30,046 bases of DNA. Origin: Neisseriales bacterium. GTDB taxonomy: Bacteria > Pseudomonadota > Gammaproteobacteria > Burkholderiales > UBA11063. The DNA lies in the NCBI GenBank assembly GCA_008017145.1, contig SSGY01000033.1, forward strand, positions 1-30,046, written 5' to 3'. A model generated the notes under the pieces. The model saw only the letters and a list, made by a program, of their open reading frames with translations. It did no database searches and was not told where the DNA came from. The position numbers and the translations under genes are program-made. This document shows positions 1 to 6,998 of this stretch, piece after piece; the stretch's first letter is position 1, and every line of letters begins with the position of its first letter.

Positions 1-372
1 ACATAAGCTTCAAAGACCTTCATTCAAACTCAGACATTTTATAAAATTGAAGTGATTAAACTGAATAATGGAGCAATTATCACTATGAACTACCTTAATT
101 TACAATTTTATTATTTGCTCAATTATTCTATAAGCGTCAATTATATTATAAAAACAAACTTTGCTAATTATTTATTTAGCGCTTTTTCTTGAGCAAAATG
201 AGATATGCATCAATGCAAAACTATGTCAAAATACGACAGATTAATTAAATTCAGCATTAAATTTTCTTAAAAAATATAAAATATTGGCAAAATTTAAAAA
301 TAGCTGCACCATAGCAATCAAATCTAATTAATAATATAGTCTGGAATGTAATAAATTTAGAGGAACTCACAC
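1..372. other. gene-free AT-rich stretch upstream of the DUF3313 lipoprotein
   Basis: No convincing coding region is seen in either strand; the stretch is very AT-rich and stop codons are frequent. It should carry the promoter of the lipoprotein gene starting at 373, but no -35/-10 pair stands out. A weak inverted repeat GCTAA (163-167) / TTAGC (176-180) followed by a T-rich run at 183-190 could be the terminator of a gene lying left of the window. The Shine-Dalgarno sequence AGAGGA at 359-364 belongs to the next gene. Confidence 0.5.
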
Positions 373-1026
373 ATGAAAAAATCACTCAACTTTACTTTAG
401 CGCTTGGATTAGGCATATTGCTTGCTGGTTGCGCAACTAAAATGGATCCAACGACTAAGGCTCCTGGATTTCTACCAAACTACAGCTTATTAAAGCCAAT
501 TCCTAGTCCAAATGGAACACAAATATACAGCTATAAAAGCCCAGATGCTAAGCTGAGTGATTATCATGCTGCAATCGTTGCACCTGTTGCTTTATACCAA
601 ACGGCAACTGAAAGTGGTGTAACAGCGGAGCAAATCGAAAAAGCACGAACTAACATCAATATAGGGATTCAACAAATTGTCAGCAAAAAATTACCGATTA
701 CGGATAAATCAGCTCCGGGTGTAGCACGTGTAAATGTTGCAATTACTGGTGCGATCCTAGAAGGCGACAGTTTCTCAGTCCGCAATTTGGTACCTATTTC
801 AGCAGCAATAAAACTTGCATCTATGGCTACTGGATTAGATAACAAAAAACCTATGATGGTTGTAGAAATTAAAGTAGTTGATAGTCAAACTGATAAACTA
901 CTTAAAGAAACAGTTACAACTATTAGTGGTGAAAAATTCCGTATGAATAGCAATACAGTGGAAGAATTTCAAAAACTTGCTACCGAATGGGTACAACAAG
1001 CTTTAAAATACTCTAGCAGCAACTAG
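373..1026 (+). CDS. DUF3313-family outer-membrane lipoprotein
   Basis: Predicted 217-aa lipoprotein of unknown function. Residues 1-20 form a type II signal peptide with lipobox LAGC, so Cys20 would be the acylated N-terminus. The rest resembles the DUF3313 family: the GFLPNYSLL stretch near residues 32-40 and the Y-x-SPDAKLSDY...IVAP block near 55-75 are its usual landmarks, followed by a short alpha/beta domain to the C-terminus. The length is normal for the family. The start is supported by AGAGGA at 359-364, eight bases before the ATG. The gene stands alone, with its own terminator at 1047-1084 interrupted by a small mobile element. Its role is unknown; periplasm-facing envelope location is inferred from the lipobox. 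No Asp at +2 (Ala21), so sorting to the outer membrane is expected. Confidence 0.75.
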   Translation: MKKSLNFTLALGLGILLAGCATKMDPTTKAPGFLPNYSLLKPIPSPNGTQIYSYKSPDAKLSDYHAAIVAPVALYQTATESGVTAEQIEKARTNINIGIQQIVSKKLPITDKSAPGVARVNVAITGAILEGDSFSVRNLVPISAAIKLASMATGLDNKKPMMVVEIKVVDSQTDKLLKETVTTISGEKFRMNSNTVEEFQKLATEWVQQALKYSSSN

Positions 1027-1046
1027 AGCTCCATTTTTTGCACATT

Positions 1047-1084
1047 TTTCTAGTGCCGTAAATTACTTTAAGTATACGGCACTA
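1047..1084 (+). terminator. terminator of the DUF3313 gene, 3' arm interrupted by an insertion
   Basis: A perfect 10-bp inverted repeat, TAGTGCCGTA (1051-1060) and TACGGCACTA (1075-1084), lies just after the lipoprotein stop codon. The arm on the left continues outward as TTTC (1047-1050). Its partner GAAA is found not next to the right arm but at 1207-1210, immediately after the 120-bp element, and is followed by TTTT. Removing the element with one TA restores a 14-bp stem and a short T tract, so the hairpin predates the insertion. The shorter 10-bp stem may still fold but now lacks an adjacent T tract. Confidence 0.7.
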
Positions 1085-1204
1085 TACTCAATCTGATTCG
1101 AACACACGCGTGTGGAAATACTAGTAGGCGGCGCAAATGACGAAGCCTACACGTAGTAGGCGAGGAATAAATCAACGACCTAGGATGATGAATCGGATTG
1201 AGTA
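1085..1204. mobile_element. 120-bp MITE-like element with TA target duplication
   Basis: Terminal inverted repeats TACTCAATCTGATTC (1085-1099) and GAATCGGATTGAGTA (1190-1204) match at 14 of 15 positions and are bordered by TA on both sides (1083-1084, 1205-1206). Inside are a 12-bp palindrome CACACGCGTGTG (1103-1114) and three copies of a GTAGGC/GCCTAC motif (1124-1129, 1145-1150, 1156-1161) that allow two alternative hairpins. No protein is encoded. Size, structure and the TA duplication are typical of MITEs mobilised by IS630/Tc1-type transposases, and the architecture recalls Neisseria Correia elements, although the terminal sequence differs. The insertion splits a terminator hairpin, which independently fixes the ends. 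Confidence 0.75.
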
Positions 1205-1219
1205 TAGAAATTTTATCTA

Positions 1220-1248
1220 TTGCATATAACTTATAAACTTGGGATAAT
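1220..1248 (+). promoter_or_regulatory. sigma70-type promoter for the small membrane protein
   Basis: TTGCAT (1220-1225) and GATAAT (1243-1248) are separated by exactly 17 bases, and lie 34 bases before the ATG at 1282. The -35 box begins 14 bases beyond the right-hand TA of the mobile element. Predicted from sequence only. Confidence 0.5.
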
Positions 1249-1281
1249 CACAACATCTATAACAAATGGTGTATTATCAAA

Positions 1282-1632
1282 ATGTATATTAAAAACCGCA
1301 AATTAATCATAAGTAGTCTATTAATTGCTAACTGTGGCTTAATAATGCTGCCTTGGTATTTTGCTCTAGCAGCAAGCTGTTTGGCAATCTTCAATTTATT
1401 CAAAAACCGCGACTATCTGTTTAGCGCACTAATCACAATGACTGCAGTTATCAGCGCAACAATTGGCAGCTTAATGCCGTCAATTATTGTTAACCTGCAC
1501 AACTTAAACATGTCAATGATAAATATTGAGAATTTAAAAGTAGTGCTGCTGATCATGATTGTTCCACTATTTATTAATCTATTATTCATCTCATCTTTTG
1601 ATGAAATGGTAGTAAATGAAAACATATCCTAA
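1282..1632 (+). CDS. small integral membrane protein, unknown function
   Basis: A 116-aa very hydrophobic protein with a short basic N-terminus (Lys4, Arg6, Lys7) and about three to four membrane segments, roughly residues 8-38, 44-72 and 86-106, ending in an acidic tail. I do not recognise the family. No clear Shine-Dalgarno sequence precedes the ATG, which lowers certainty about the start, but a good promoter (1220-1248) and a strong terminator (1639-1673) bracket the frame, which supports a real monocistronic gene. The overlapping antisense frame at 1413-1625 has no such support. Confidence 0.6.
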   Translation: MYIKNRKLIISSLLIANCGLIMLPWYFALAASCLAIFNLFKNRDYLFSALITMTAVISATIGSLMPSIIVNLHNLNMSMINIENLKVVLLIMIVPLFINLLFISSFDEMVVNENIS

Positions 1633-1638
1633 CTGAGG

Positions 1639-1673
1639 AGTTAAATCAATCACAATGTATGATTGATTTAACT
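1639..1673. terminator. bidirectional terminator between convergent genes
   Basis: Perfect 14-bp inverted repeat, AGTTAAATCAATCA (1639-1652) and TGATTGATTTAACT (1660-1673), with a 7-base loop. It lies between the stop of the small membrane protein (1632) and the stop of the minus-strand lipoprotein gene (1708), and a T-rich stretch follows on the plus strand (1678-1686). The stem is AT-rich, so efficiency is uncertain. Confidence 0.65.
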
Positions 1674-1707
1674 GATTCTATTTTCTTGAGCTCATTTGAT
1701 TGGCAAA

Positions 1708-2781
1708 TTAAGGCAATGTCGCGAGGTAAGGGTAAACCGATGTGCTCCCCTGTGGAACATAAACCCCAAGAATATTATTTTGATATACCGTATTTGCCGA
1801 AATAACATTTGCTCCAGGATATGCAATATTAGTCCAACTAGCAGTACCAAAAGTTCCATCCGCATTGCGTGGCACATTAACAAATGCAGCACCAGCCACA
1901 CCTGAAGCTAACGCTACGTCTGCTGCCAAATTATAACCACCATTGCCATCAGTCGTAATTCCTTCAAAATGTGAAACTATCGAATTTGCTGGTTCATTTA
2001 GATAATTGAAGCTAGTCCAATGTGAGGTAGTATTAGTTGCAGAATCCCAATCCACCAAATAACCTGTAGTAATTCCACGTGCATTAGCATCACTATAACC
2101 ACCAGCAATAGTGTAACTAGTTCCGCCATTATACCAAATTCCGTAAGCCGTGATGCTCACCGCCCCGGGTTTCACAAGATTAATGTAACTGTTGTTTGTA
2201 ATATCATAAATAAACGCTTTTCCAGTAGCTAATCGAGTATCATAATTACCAACTACTAAGCCACCCATTGTACTATGAGCAATTGTATTAATCACACTAC
2301 TATTATCTGGAGATGGTGGCAATAACGTACTCCATGCACCTGACCCATCTACCGCCCCTTGATACAATAACCCAATTGCAGAACCTGCAGATTCTGCGGT
2401 CGTATAATTACCTACAATCTGTACCGTTCCAGAAGTATTGCCATTATTCGGACCGTATAAAGAAGTACTGGTTACCGTCACCCCTGCCGAACTAGGATAG
2501 TTCAATAAGTGCCAAGTTCCACCAGTAGTCGATATTGGTCCTACATAAAGCAGCCCTGAATTGGTCGTGCCACTATAAACCCCACTGATATAAACATACG
2601 AAGATCCGTTTACACCACGAATCCCGGTAACCAAAGTTGATCCACTCTCATCATTATAACCATGCAGTGTCGAATATTGAACTGAAGCAACGGGAGCTAC
2701 ATTATTATTGCTGGATGAACCAGAATTACATCCTATGACCATACCAGTGACCAAACTTATTAATAATAGGTTTCTTTTCAT
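1708..2781 (-). CDS. secreted lipoprotein, paralogue of the 4372-5484 protein
   Basis: A 357-aa protein with a type II signal peptide (lipobox VIGC, Cys18) followed by a Ser/Asn-rich linker (residues 19-30) and a beta-rich body of short repeats containing G-Y/W-T patterns. It shares long blocks with the 370-aa protein at 4372-5484, for example NYPSS-GVTVTSTS, INT-HSTMGG-VVGNYDTRL and ITAYGIWYNGGTSYTI, so the two are clear paralogues. The family is not one I recognise; a beta-propeller fold is an inference from the repetitive strand-rich pattern. It is the last gene of a three-gene lipoprotein set, starting 24 bases after the kelch gene stops. AAAGG lies upstream of the ATG at a longish spacing. 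It probably sits at the cell surface or outer membrane. Confidence 0.7.
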   Translation of the reverse strand: MKRNLLLISLVTGMVIGCNSGSSSNNNVAPVASVQYSTLHGYNDESGSTLVTGIRGVNGSSYVYISGVYSGTTNSGLLYVGPISTTGGTWHLLNYPSSAGVTVTSTSLYGPNNGNTSGTVQIVGNYTTAESAGSAIGLLYQGAVDGSGAWSTLLPPSPDNSSVINTIAHSTMGGLVVGNYDTRLATGKAFIYDITNNSYINLVKPGAVSITAYGIWYNGGTSYTIAGGYSDANARGITTGYLVDWDSATNTTSHWTSFNYLNEPANSIVSHFEGITTDGNGGYNLAADVALASGVAGAAFVNVPRNADGTFGTASWTNIAYPGANVISANTVYQNNILGVYVPQGSTSVYPYLATLP

Positions 2782-2805
2782 TTTAATTTTTTACCTTTAA
2801 ACGTC

Positions 2806-4206
2806 TTAGTTATATTTCCAGAAATCATTTAGATAACCATTGCTGTTGGCTCCATTTCCCGAACCACCAAACAGCCACAAACTACCACTACTATCTACCC
2901 AACCAACACCATCCATTCTAGCACCTGGTTGGTTGCCCACCGCAGTAGCTCCAAGAGTACCATAGCTACCAAAAGCATTACTTTCAGTACTACCACCTAC
3001 CCATGTCCATTGATTATTGGCAGGATTATAGCTCCACAGATCATTCAATATCCCCGAAGTACTTGCACCATTACCGTCACCACCCAGCATTAATAGATTT
3101 CCACCACTATCTACCCATGAAATAGGTATGCGATGTTCACGAGCACCGGGAATACTATTTGGTGATGCAGTTCCTTGTTTAGCATAAGTACCATATGCAC
3201 CACTCACATTACTCCCGCTATTCCAAGTCCAGATATTTGTGTCTGGGCTATAACTCCATAAATCATTAAGATTGCCTAGTTTACCAACCGCATCAATACC
3301 GTGCCCACCAAAGATCCAAACCTTGCCATTGCTTTCTTGCCAACTAATTGAATCTAAGCGCCCGCCTGGTTGATTAGTTAACGCAGGAATGCCTTGAACC
3401 CCATAAATACCGGGGATGTTAACCGAAGATTCACCAGCAACCCAAGTCCATTCATTACTGCTAGGATTAAATTTCCATAAATCATTATAAACTCTGGCAG
3501 TTAAAATATCTGCCGCTCCACCAAAGAGCCAGATGCTACCATTCTTATCGACCCAACCAACTGATCCAAGCCGTGCACCAGGCACATTAGAATTAGAAGG
3601 TATACCCTTAGTTCCATAAACACCTGTAGCGCTTATCGTATTTGATCCGCTAACCCACGTCCACTGATTACTCGATATATTATATTTCCATAAATCATTT
3701 AAAGCACCCGCTACACCGTTGGCAGCATTTCCAAAGCCACCAAATAACCATAGATTACCAGCGCTGTCTTTCCAACTAACCGCCCCAAGTCTTGCACCTG
3801 GTACATTACCCGCAGCTGCAACACCCATAGTCCCATAACTTCCATAAGCGTTGATTGTACTAGCACCACTCATCCAAACCCACTGTTTAGTTGATGGAGT
3901 ATATTTCCACAAATCGTTTAAATTACCGCTAACACCATTGGCAGCATTACCAGAACCACCAAATAACCAAAAATTACCATCATTGTCAACCCAGCTAACC
4001 GAAATATAGCGACCACCAGGGATATTACTTGCAGCAGGTACACCTTGTAACCCATAAACGCCGTAAGCGCCACTTTCATTACTTCCGCCAATCCAACTCC
4101 AACCATTAACTACAGGATTAACCACGGCAGAGGATCCACCTCCTGAACCGCAAGCTGTAATTGCAGCAACCAAAACCATTGGTAATAATTTAATTACACC
4201 ACGCAT
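2806..4206 (-). CDS. six-repeat kelch lipoprotein
   Basis: A 466-aa lipoprotein (lipobox ITAC, Cys19; then a Gly/Ser linker). From about residue 35 to the end it consists of six repeats of roughly 65-75 aa. Each carries the order W-x-W-x-GG/SG, Y-G-x-x-G, PG-x-R, SW-D-x-x-G-x-x-W-x-FGG and LNDLWKY. This is a kelch/galactose-oxidase-like pattern, and six repeats fit one six-bladed beta-propeller filling the whole mature protein, with no catalytic domain attached. The last repeat ends at the C-terminus (NDFWKYN), so the final blade may be closed by the N-terminal strand. AAGGAA precedes the ATG by eight bases. Flanked by two paralogues of another lipoprotein family in the same orientation. A binding or adhesion role at the surface is inference. 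Confidence 0.8.
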   Translation of the reverse strand: MRGVIKLLPMVLVAAITACGSGGGSSAVVNPVVNGWSWIGGSNESGAYGVYGLQGVPAASNIPGGRYISVSWVDNDGNFWLFGGSGNAANGVSGNLNDLWKYTPSTKQWVWMSGASTINAYGSYGTMGVAAAGNVPGARLGAVSWKDSAGNLWLFGGFGNAANGVAGALNDLWKYNISSNQWTWVSGSNTISATGVYGTKGIPSNSNVPGARLGSVGWVDKNGSIWLFGGAADILTARVYNDLWKFNPSSNEWTWVAGESSVNIPGIYGVQGIPALTNQPGGRLDSISWQESNGKVWIFGGHGIDAVGKLGNLNDLWSYSPDTNIWTWNSGSNVSGAYGTYAKQGTASPNSIPGAREHRIPISWVDSGGNLLMLGGDGNGASTSGILNDLWSYNPANNQWTWVGGSTESNAFGSYGTLGATAVGNQPGARMDGVGWVDSSGSLWLFGGSGNGANSNGYLNDFWKYN

Positions 4207-4247
4207 AATAATATTTCCTTAAAAACAAGCTAAACTTTTATTTCATA

Positions 4248-4369
4248 TACTCGAAGTGTTTGATTCTTAAACGCGAAGTATTGATAAAAAGACAAGGATG
4301 CGTACTCAGAAGTACATGACGAGTCTTTTTTGAAATACAGCAAAGTACAAAATTCAAAAACGATAAGTA
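4248..4369. repeat. 122-bp fold-back element between lipoprotein genes
   Basis: The left half and the reverse complement of the right half align over about 46 bases with one gap. Both begin TACT, both contain a TTTGA-type block and both end in AAAAAGAC (4284-4291 on the left). The centre is a small hairpin GTACT-CAGA-AGTAC (4301-4314). The left end is preceded by TA (4246-4247), and the right end is followed by TG rather than TA, suggesting a decayed target duplication. Size and TACTC terminus resemble the element at 1085-1204, but the interior differs, so kinship is only suggested. The element ends two bases before the stop codon of the 4372-5484 gene and may act as that gene's terminator or as an mRNA hairpin within the operon. 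Confidence 0.55.
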
Positions 4370-4371
4370 TG

Positions 4372-5484
4372 TTAATTTATTGTAGCAACATAACCATAGT
4401 CATATGTAGGAGTTCCCATCTGATACAAACCCAGAATATAGTTTTTATAGACTGTATTGGCAGATGTCCACGATGCACCAGGGTAGTACGCAAAACCAGT
4501 CCAAGTAGGAGTTGCGAAGGAACCATCAGGATTACGTGAGATATTCGCAAACGATGGTGTTGTTGGTTGTCCAATGTATTGCCAGTCGCCAGCCAAATTA
4601 TAGCCACCGTTACCATCACCAGTAATTCCCTCAAAATGAGTTCCGATGACCGACGCTGGCATATTGTTATAATTTAAAGTTTTAAAATGCGAAATTTGTT
4701 GAGTTGCTGAATCCCAATCAGTAATAAACCCAAGGTTGGTACCACCTTGATCAACTGCACTGTAACCACCTGTTATAGTATAGCTAGTTCCACCGTTATA
4801 CCAAATTCCATATGCAGTTATACTTGCTGAGCTACCTGGCTTAGTTAATGAATAATACGCACCTGTATTGATATTATAAATAAATGCTTGTCCAGTTAAT
4901 AATCGAGTATCATAATTTCCAACTACGATACCACCCATTGTGCTATGTCCTAAAGTATTAATAACTGATTCAGCAGTCAATGACTGAGGATTAAGCGTGG
5001 TATAACCACTAGTAGTTGACCCATCGGCTGCTCCTTGGTAAAGCATACCAAGTTGCGTAAGAGCACCCGATTCAAGAGTAGTATAACTCCCAACTACTAC
5101 AACCTTACCTGCACCATTATTATCCGGACCATATGGCGATGTGCTCGTTACGGTTACACCAGGAGAAGATGGGTAATTAAGCTGATTGCAAACGCCACCA
5201 CCTGTTACTGATCCTTGGTACAAAAAGCCATGACTCGCACCATACTGGACGTATACTCCAGTAACATATACTTGGGACTCCACTCCATCAACACCGCGTA
5301 CTCCAGAAATACCCGGAAATGAAACATTATTAGTCCCCGGGCAACTAAATGGCGCATAACTTACTGCTTGCGGAGTACTTTGATTGTTGCTACCAGAAGA
5401 ACCACTACCGCAAGCTGAAAGTAAGCTTAAAGCCATTGGAGCACTCATATAGAAACATAATCTACGCATATTTATTTTCATCAT
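4372..5484 (-). CDS. secreted lipoprotein, unrecognised beta-rich family
   Basis: A 370-aa protein with lipobox LSAC (Cys25) and a Gly/Ser/Asn linker to about residue 38. The body is beta-rich and low in charge, and is paralogous to the 357-aa protein at 1708-2781, with most identity in the central HSTMGG / NYDTRL / AYGIWYNGGTSYTI region (about residues 180-245) and in the HFEGIT-DGNGGYNLA block. A Shine-Dalgarno AGAGGA (5492-5497) lies seven bases before the first of two adjacent ATGs. First gene of the minus-strand lipoprotein set. The 165-base gap to the kelch gene is filled by a fold-back element, so co-transcription is possible but not assured. Function unknown. Confidence 0.7.
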   Translation of the reverse strand: MMKINMRRLCFYMSAPMALSLLSACGSGSSGSNNQSTPQAVSYAPFSCPGTNNVSFPGISGVRGVDGVESQVYVTGVYVQYGASHGFLYQGSVTGGGVCNQLNYPSSPGVTVTSTSPYGPDNNGAGKVVVVGSYTTLESGALTQLGMLYQGAADGSTTSGYTTLNPQSLTAESVINTLGHSTMGGIVVGNYDTRLLTGQAFIYNINTGAYYSLTKPGSSASITAYGIWYNGGTSYTITGGYSAVDQGGTNLGFITDWDSATQQISHFKTLNYNNMPASVIGTHFEGITGDGNGGYNLAGDWQYIGQPTTPSFANISRNPDGSFATPTWTGFAYYPGASWTSANTVYKNYILGLYQMGTPTYDYGYVATIN

Positions 5485-5605
5485 TAACCAATCCTCTTAA
5501 AATAATTTTCTCGTTGCAAAACCCTACAGCGGCAATAATCTAACAGACTATTTCAGCTATATAACTCATCTAGGACCGTCCAAAAACTAGCTTGCAGGCA
5601 CACAA

Positions 5606-5665
5606 CGGATAAGTATAGCCTAATTATATCCGATAGGATCTATTTATTGCTATCCAAAGTGGATA
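5606..5665. promoter_or_regulatory. cluster of GGATA/TATCC inverted half-sites
   Basis: CGGATA (5606-5611) pairs with TATCCG (5627-5632), and a second pair TATCC (5651-5655) / GGATA (5661-5665) follows. The cluster lies between the divergent lipoprotein gene and the cysK leader, about 35 bases upstream of the candidate cysK -35 box. This is a plausible activator or repressor site, but no regulator can be named from the sequence. Confidence 0.3.
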
Positions 5666-5700
5666 TTCGTTATAGTGTGTAATAGACCTAAAAAATAAAT

Positions 5701-5729
5701 TTGACTTTCGTTTTAACTTAGCCTTAAAA
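5701..5729 (+). promoter_or_regulatory. candidate promoter of the leader peptide-cysK-cysE operon
   Basis: TTGACT (5701-5706) and TTAAAA (5724-5729) are 17 bases apart. Transcription would begin near 5736, giving a leader of about 290 nt before cysK that contains the Cys-rich small frame at 5771-5914. The -35 box is near consensus, the -10 box moderate. Confidence 0.45.
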
Positions 5730-5770
5730 TCTCCACATCAGGATTTATTTTTTTAAGTTGCCTGTTTAAC

Positions 5771-5914
5771 ATGGAAATCAAAATGCAAGCAAAAATAATA
5801 ACCTCTCGGCACAATGCCTATCCGCACAATCACAATATTGTGCCAAAATCAACCAACACATTATTCAACATATTCTGCTTCTCGACTTCAAATACTGCTT
5901 CTTGTTGTTGCTAA
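5771..5914 (+). CDS. cysteine-rich leader peptide upstream of cysK (putative attenuator uORF)
   Basis: An open frame of 47 codons from ATG 5771, or 43 codons from ATG 5783, which has the better ribosome site (GGAA at 5773-5776, six bases upstream). The last dozen residues read F-C-F-S-T-S-N-T-A-S-C-C-C, and the frame ends with TGT TGT TGC TAA (5903-5914), three Cys codons directly before the stop. It lies between a candidate promoter (5701-5729) and cysK. A run of codons for the pathway end product next to a biosynthetic gene is the hallmark of translation-coupled attenuation, and poly-Cys uORFs with this role have been described in mycobacteria. There is no signal peptide or recognisable domain; the peptide itself is probably only a sensor. 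Coding status is inferred and not proven. Confidence 0.6.
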   Translation: MEIKMQAKIITSRHNAYPHNHNIVPKSTNTLFNIFCFSTSNTASCCC

Positions 5915-6021
5915 CGCAACATTTTCTCACTTTATCACATAGACTATTACTTTTGTTTTGCCTATTAGGTAGAACTAAATCGCATATATATTTTACATAA
6001 ATAACTTTATTAAAGGCGTTA
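5906..6021 (+). promoter_or_regulatory. cysK leader: Cys-codon hairpin and possible anti-RBS pairing
   Basis: TGTTGC (5906-5911, the last two Cys codons) pairs with GCAACA (5916-5921) around a TAAC loop and is followed by TTTT (5922-5925). A second hairpin spans 5955-5975 (nine pairs with two G-U, loop ATT). In addition TAACGC (5912-5917, stop codon plus CGC) is exactly complementary to GCGTTA (6016-6021), which lies between the cysK Shine-Dalgarno AAAGG (6012-6016) and its ATG. A ribosome stalled on the Cys codons would cover the first element and free the cysK ribosome site; one that terminates and leaves would allow pairing. Six-base complementarity can arise by chance, so the mechanism is a model. 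Confidence 0.4.
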
Positions 6022-6026
6022 TTATC

Positions 6027-6998
6027 ATGACAACTAATTCAGCTACATTTCGTAATCGCATTTATAACAGTATTACTGAAACAGTTGGTGCTACTCCACT
6101 GGTACGTTTGCATAATTTTGAAAAAAAACATAACCTCAAGGCACACATTCTAGCAAAACTAGAGTTTTTTAATCCGCTAGCATCAGTAAAAGATCGCATT
6201 GCTCTCAATATGATTGAAGTTGCAGAAGCACAAAATAAAATTACACCCGGCAAGACTTTATTGATTGAACCAACCTCAGGTAACACAGGAATTGGTTTGG
6301 CATTTGTCGCAGCCGCTAAAGGCTACCGTTTAATCTTAACAATGCCTGAAAGCGTCTCAATTGAACGTCGTAAAATGATTACTCACTTAGGTGCAGAATT
6401 AGTTTTAACTCCTGCTGCAGAGGGTATGAAAGGTGCAGTCACAAGAGCGCGCCAACTTGCGGATGAAACTGCGGATAGTTATCTTGTTGGACAGTTTGAT
6501 AATCCAGCTAACCCCGAGAAACATCGTAATACTACAGCAGAAGAAATTTGGGCAGATACCGCTGGTGGTGCAGATATTTTAATTTCTGCAGTGGGAACTG
6601 GCGGCACAATTACTGGTGTGGCACAGATTCTTAAAAAATATAAACCATCATTTAAAGCTATTGCAGTAGAACCAAGTGCTAGTCCGGTCTTATCCGGTGG
6701 TAAACCAGCGCCACACAAAATTCAGGGAATTGGTGCCGGCTTTATCCCCGCTGTTCTAGATTTAGGTATAATTGATGAAATCATTCAAGTCAGTGATGAT
6801 GAATCTTTTGCAATGGCACGAGAAGTAGCCCGCTTAGAAGGTATTCCTGTTGGTATTTCATCTGGTGGAGCACTGAGCGCAGCAATCAAAGTTGCCAGTC
6901 GAGAAGAAAATCGTGGCAAACAAATTATCGTTATTATTCCATCGTTTGCCGAACGTTATTTATCTACCGCCTTATTTGCTGAACCAGAAAGTAAGTAG
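6027..6998 (+). CDS. cysK: cysteine synthase A (O-acetylserine sulfhydrylase)
   Basis: PLP enzyme that converts O-acetylserine and sulfide to cysteine in the cytoplasm. The 323-aa length is normal. The PLP lysine is Lys55 in PLASVKDR, the phosphate/substrate loop TSGNTG is at 83-88, and the KIQGIGAGFIP and PVGISSGGA motifs lie in their usual places in the second half. AAAGG at 6012-6016 precedes the ATG by ten bases. cysE begins on the very next base after the stop codon, so the two are translationally linked and produce the two consecutive enzymes of cysteine synthesis. The long leader with a Cys-Cys-Cys-stop frame suggests control by cysteinyl-tRNA supply. CysM-type specificity cannot be excluded by eye, but the pairing with cysE favours CysK. 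Confidence 0.95.
   Translation: MTTNSATFRNRIYNSITETVGATPLVRLHNFEKKHNLKAHILAKLEFFNPLASVKDRIALNMIEVAEAQNKITPGKTLLIEPTSGNTGIGLAFVAAAKGYRLILTMPESVSIERRKMITHLGAELVLTPAAEGMKGAVTRARQLADETADSYLVGQFDNPANPEKHRNTTAEEIWADTAGGADILISAVGTGGTITGVAQILKKYKPSFKAIAVEPSASPVLSGGKPAPHKIQGIGAGFIPAVLDLGIIDEIIQVSDDESFAMAREVARLEGIPVGISSGGALSAAIKVASREENRGKQIIVIIPSFAERYLSTALFAEPESK

Noticed and set aside
1199..1204. Outward-facing TTGAGT at the MITE end as a -35 box, as reported for Correia elements
   Set aside because: The hexamer 17 bases downstream (TGCATA) is a poor -10; the promoter at 1220-1248 is much better and lies outside the element.
1413..1625. 70-codon open frame antisense to the small membrane protein
   Set aside because: No promoter, ribosome site or similarity; the plus-strand frame has a promoter and terminator around it.
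2806..4206. Regularly spaced similar segments suggesting a CRISPR or DNA tandem repeat array
   Set aside because: The repeats are about 190-220 bases, diverged at DNA level and in frame; they encode kelch blades of one protein.
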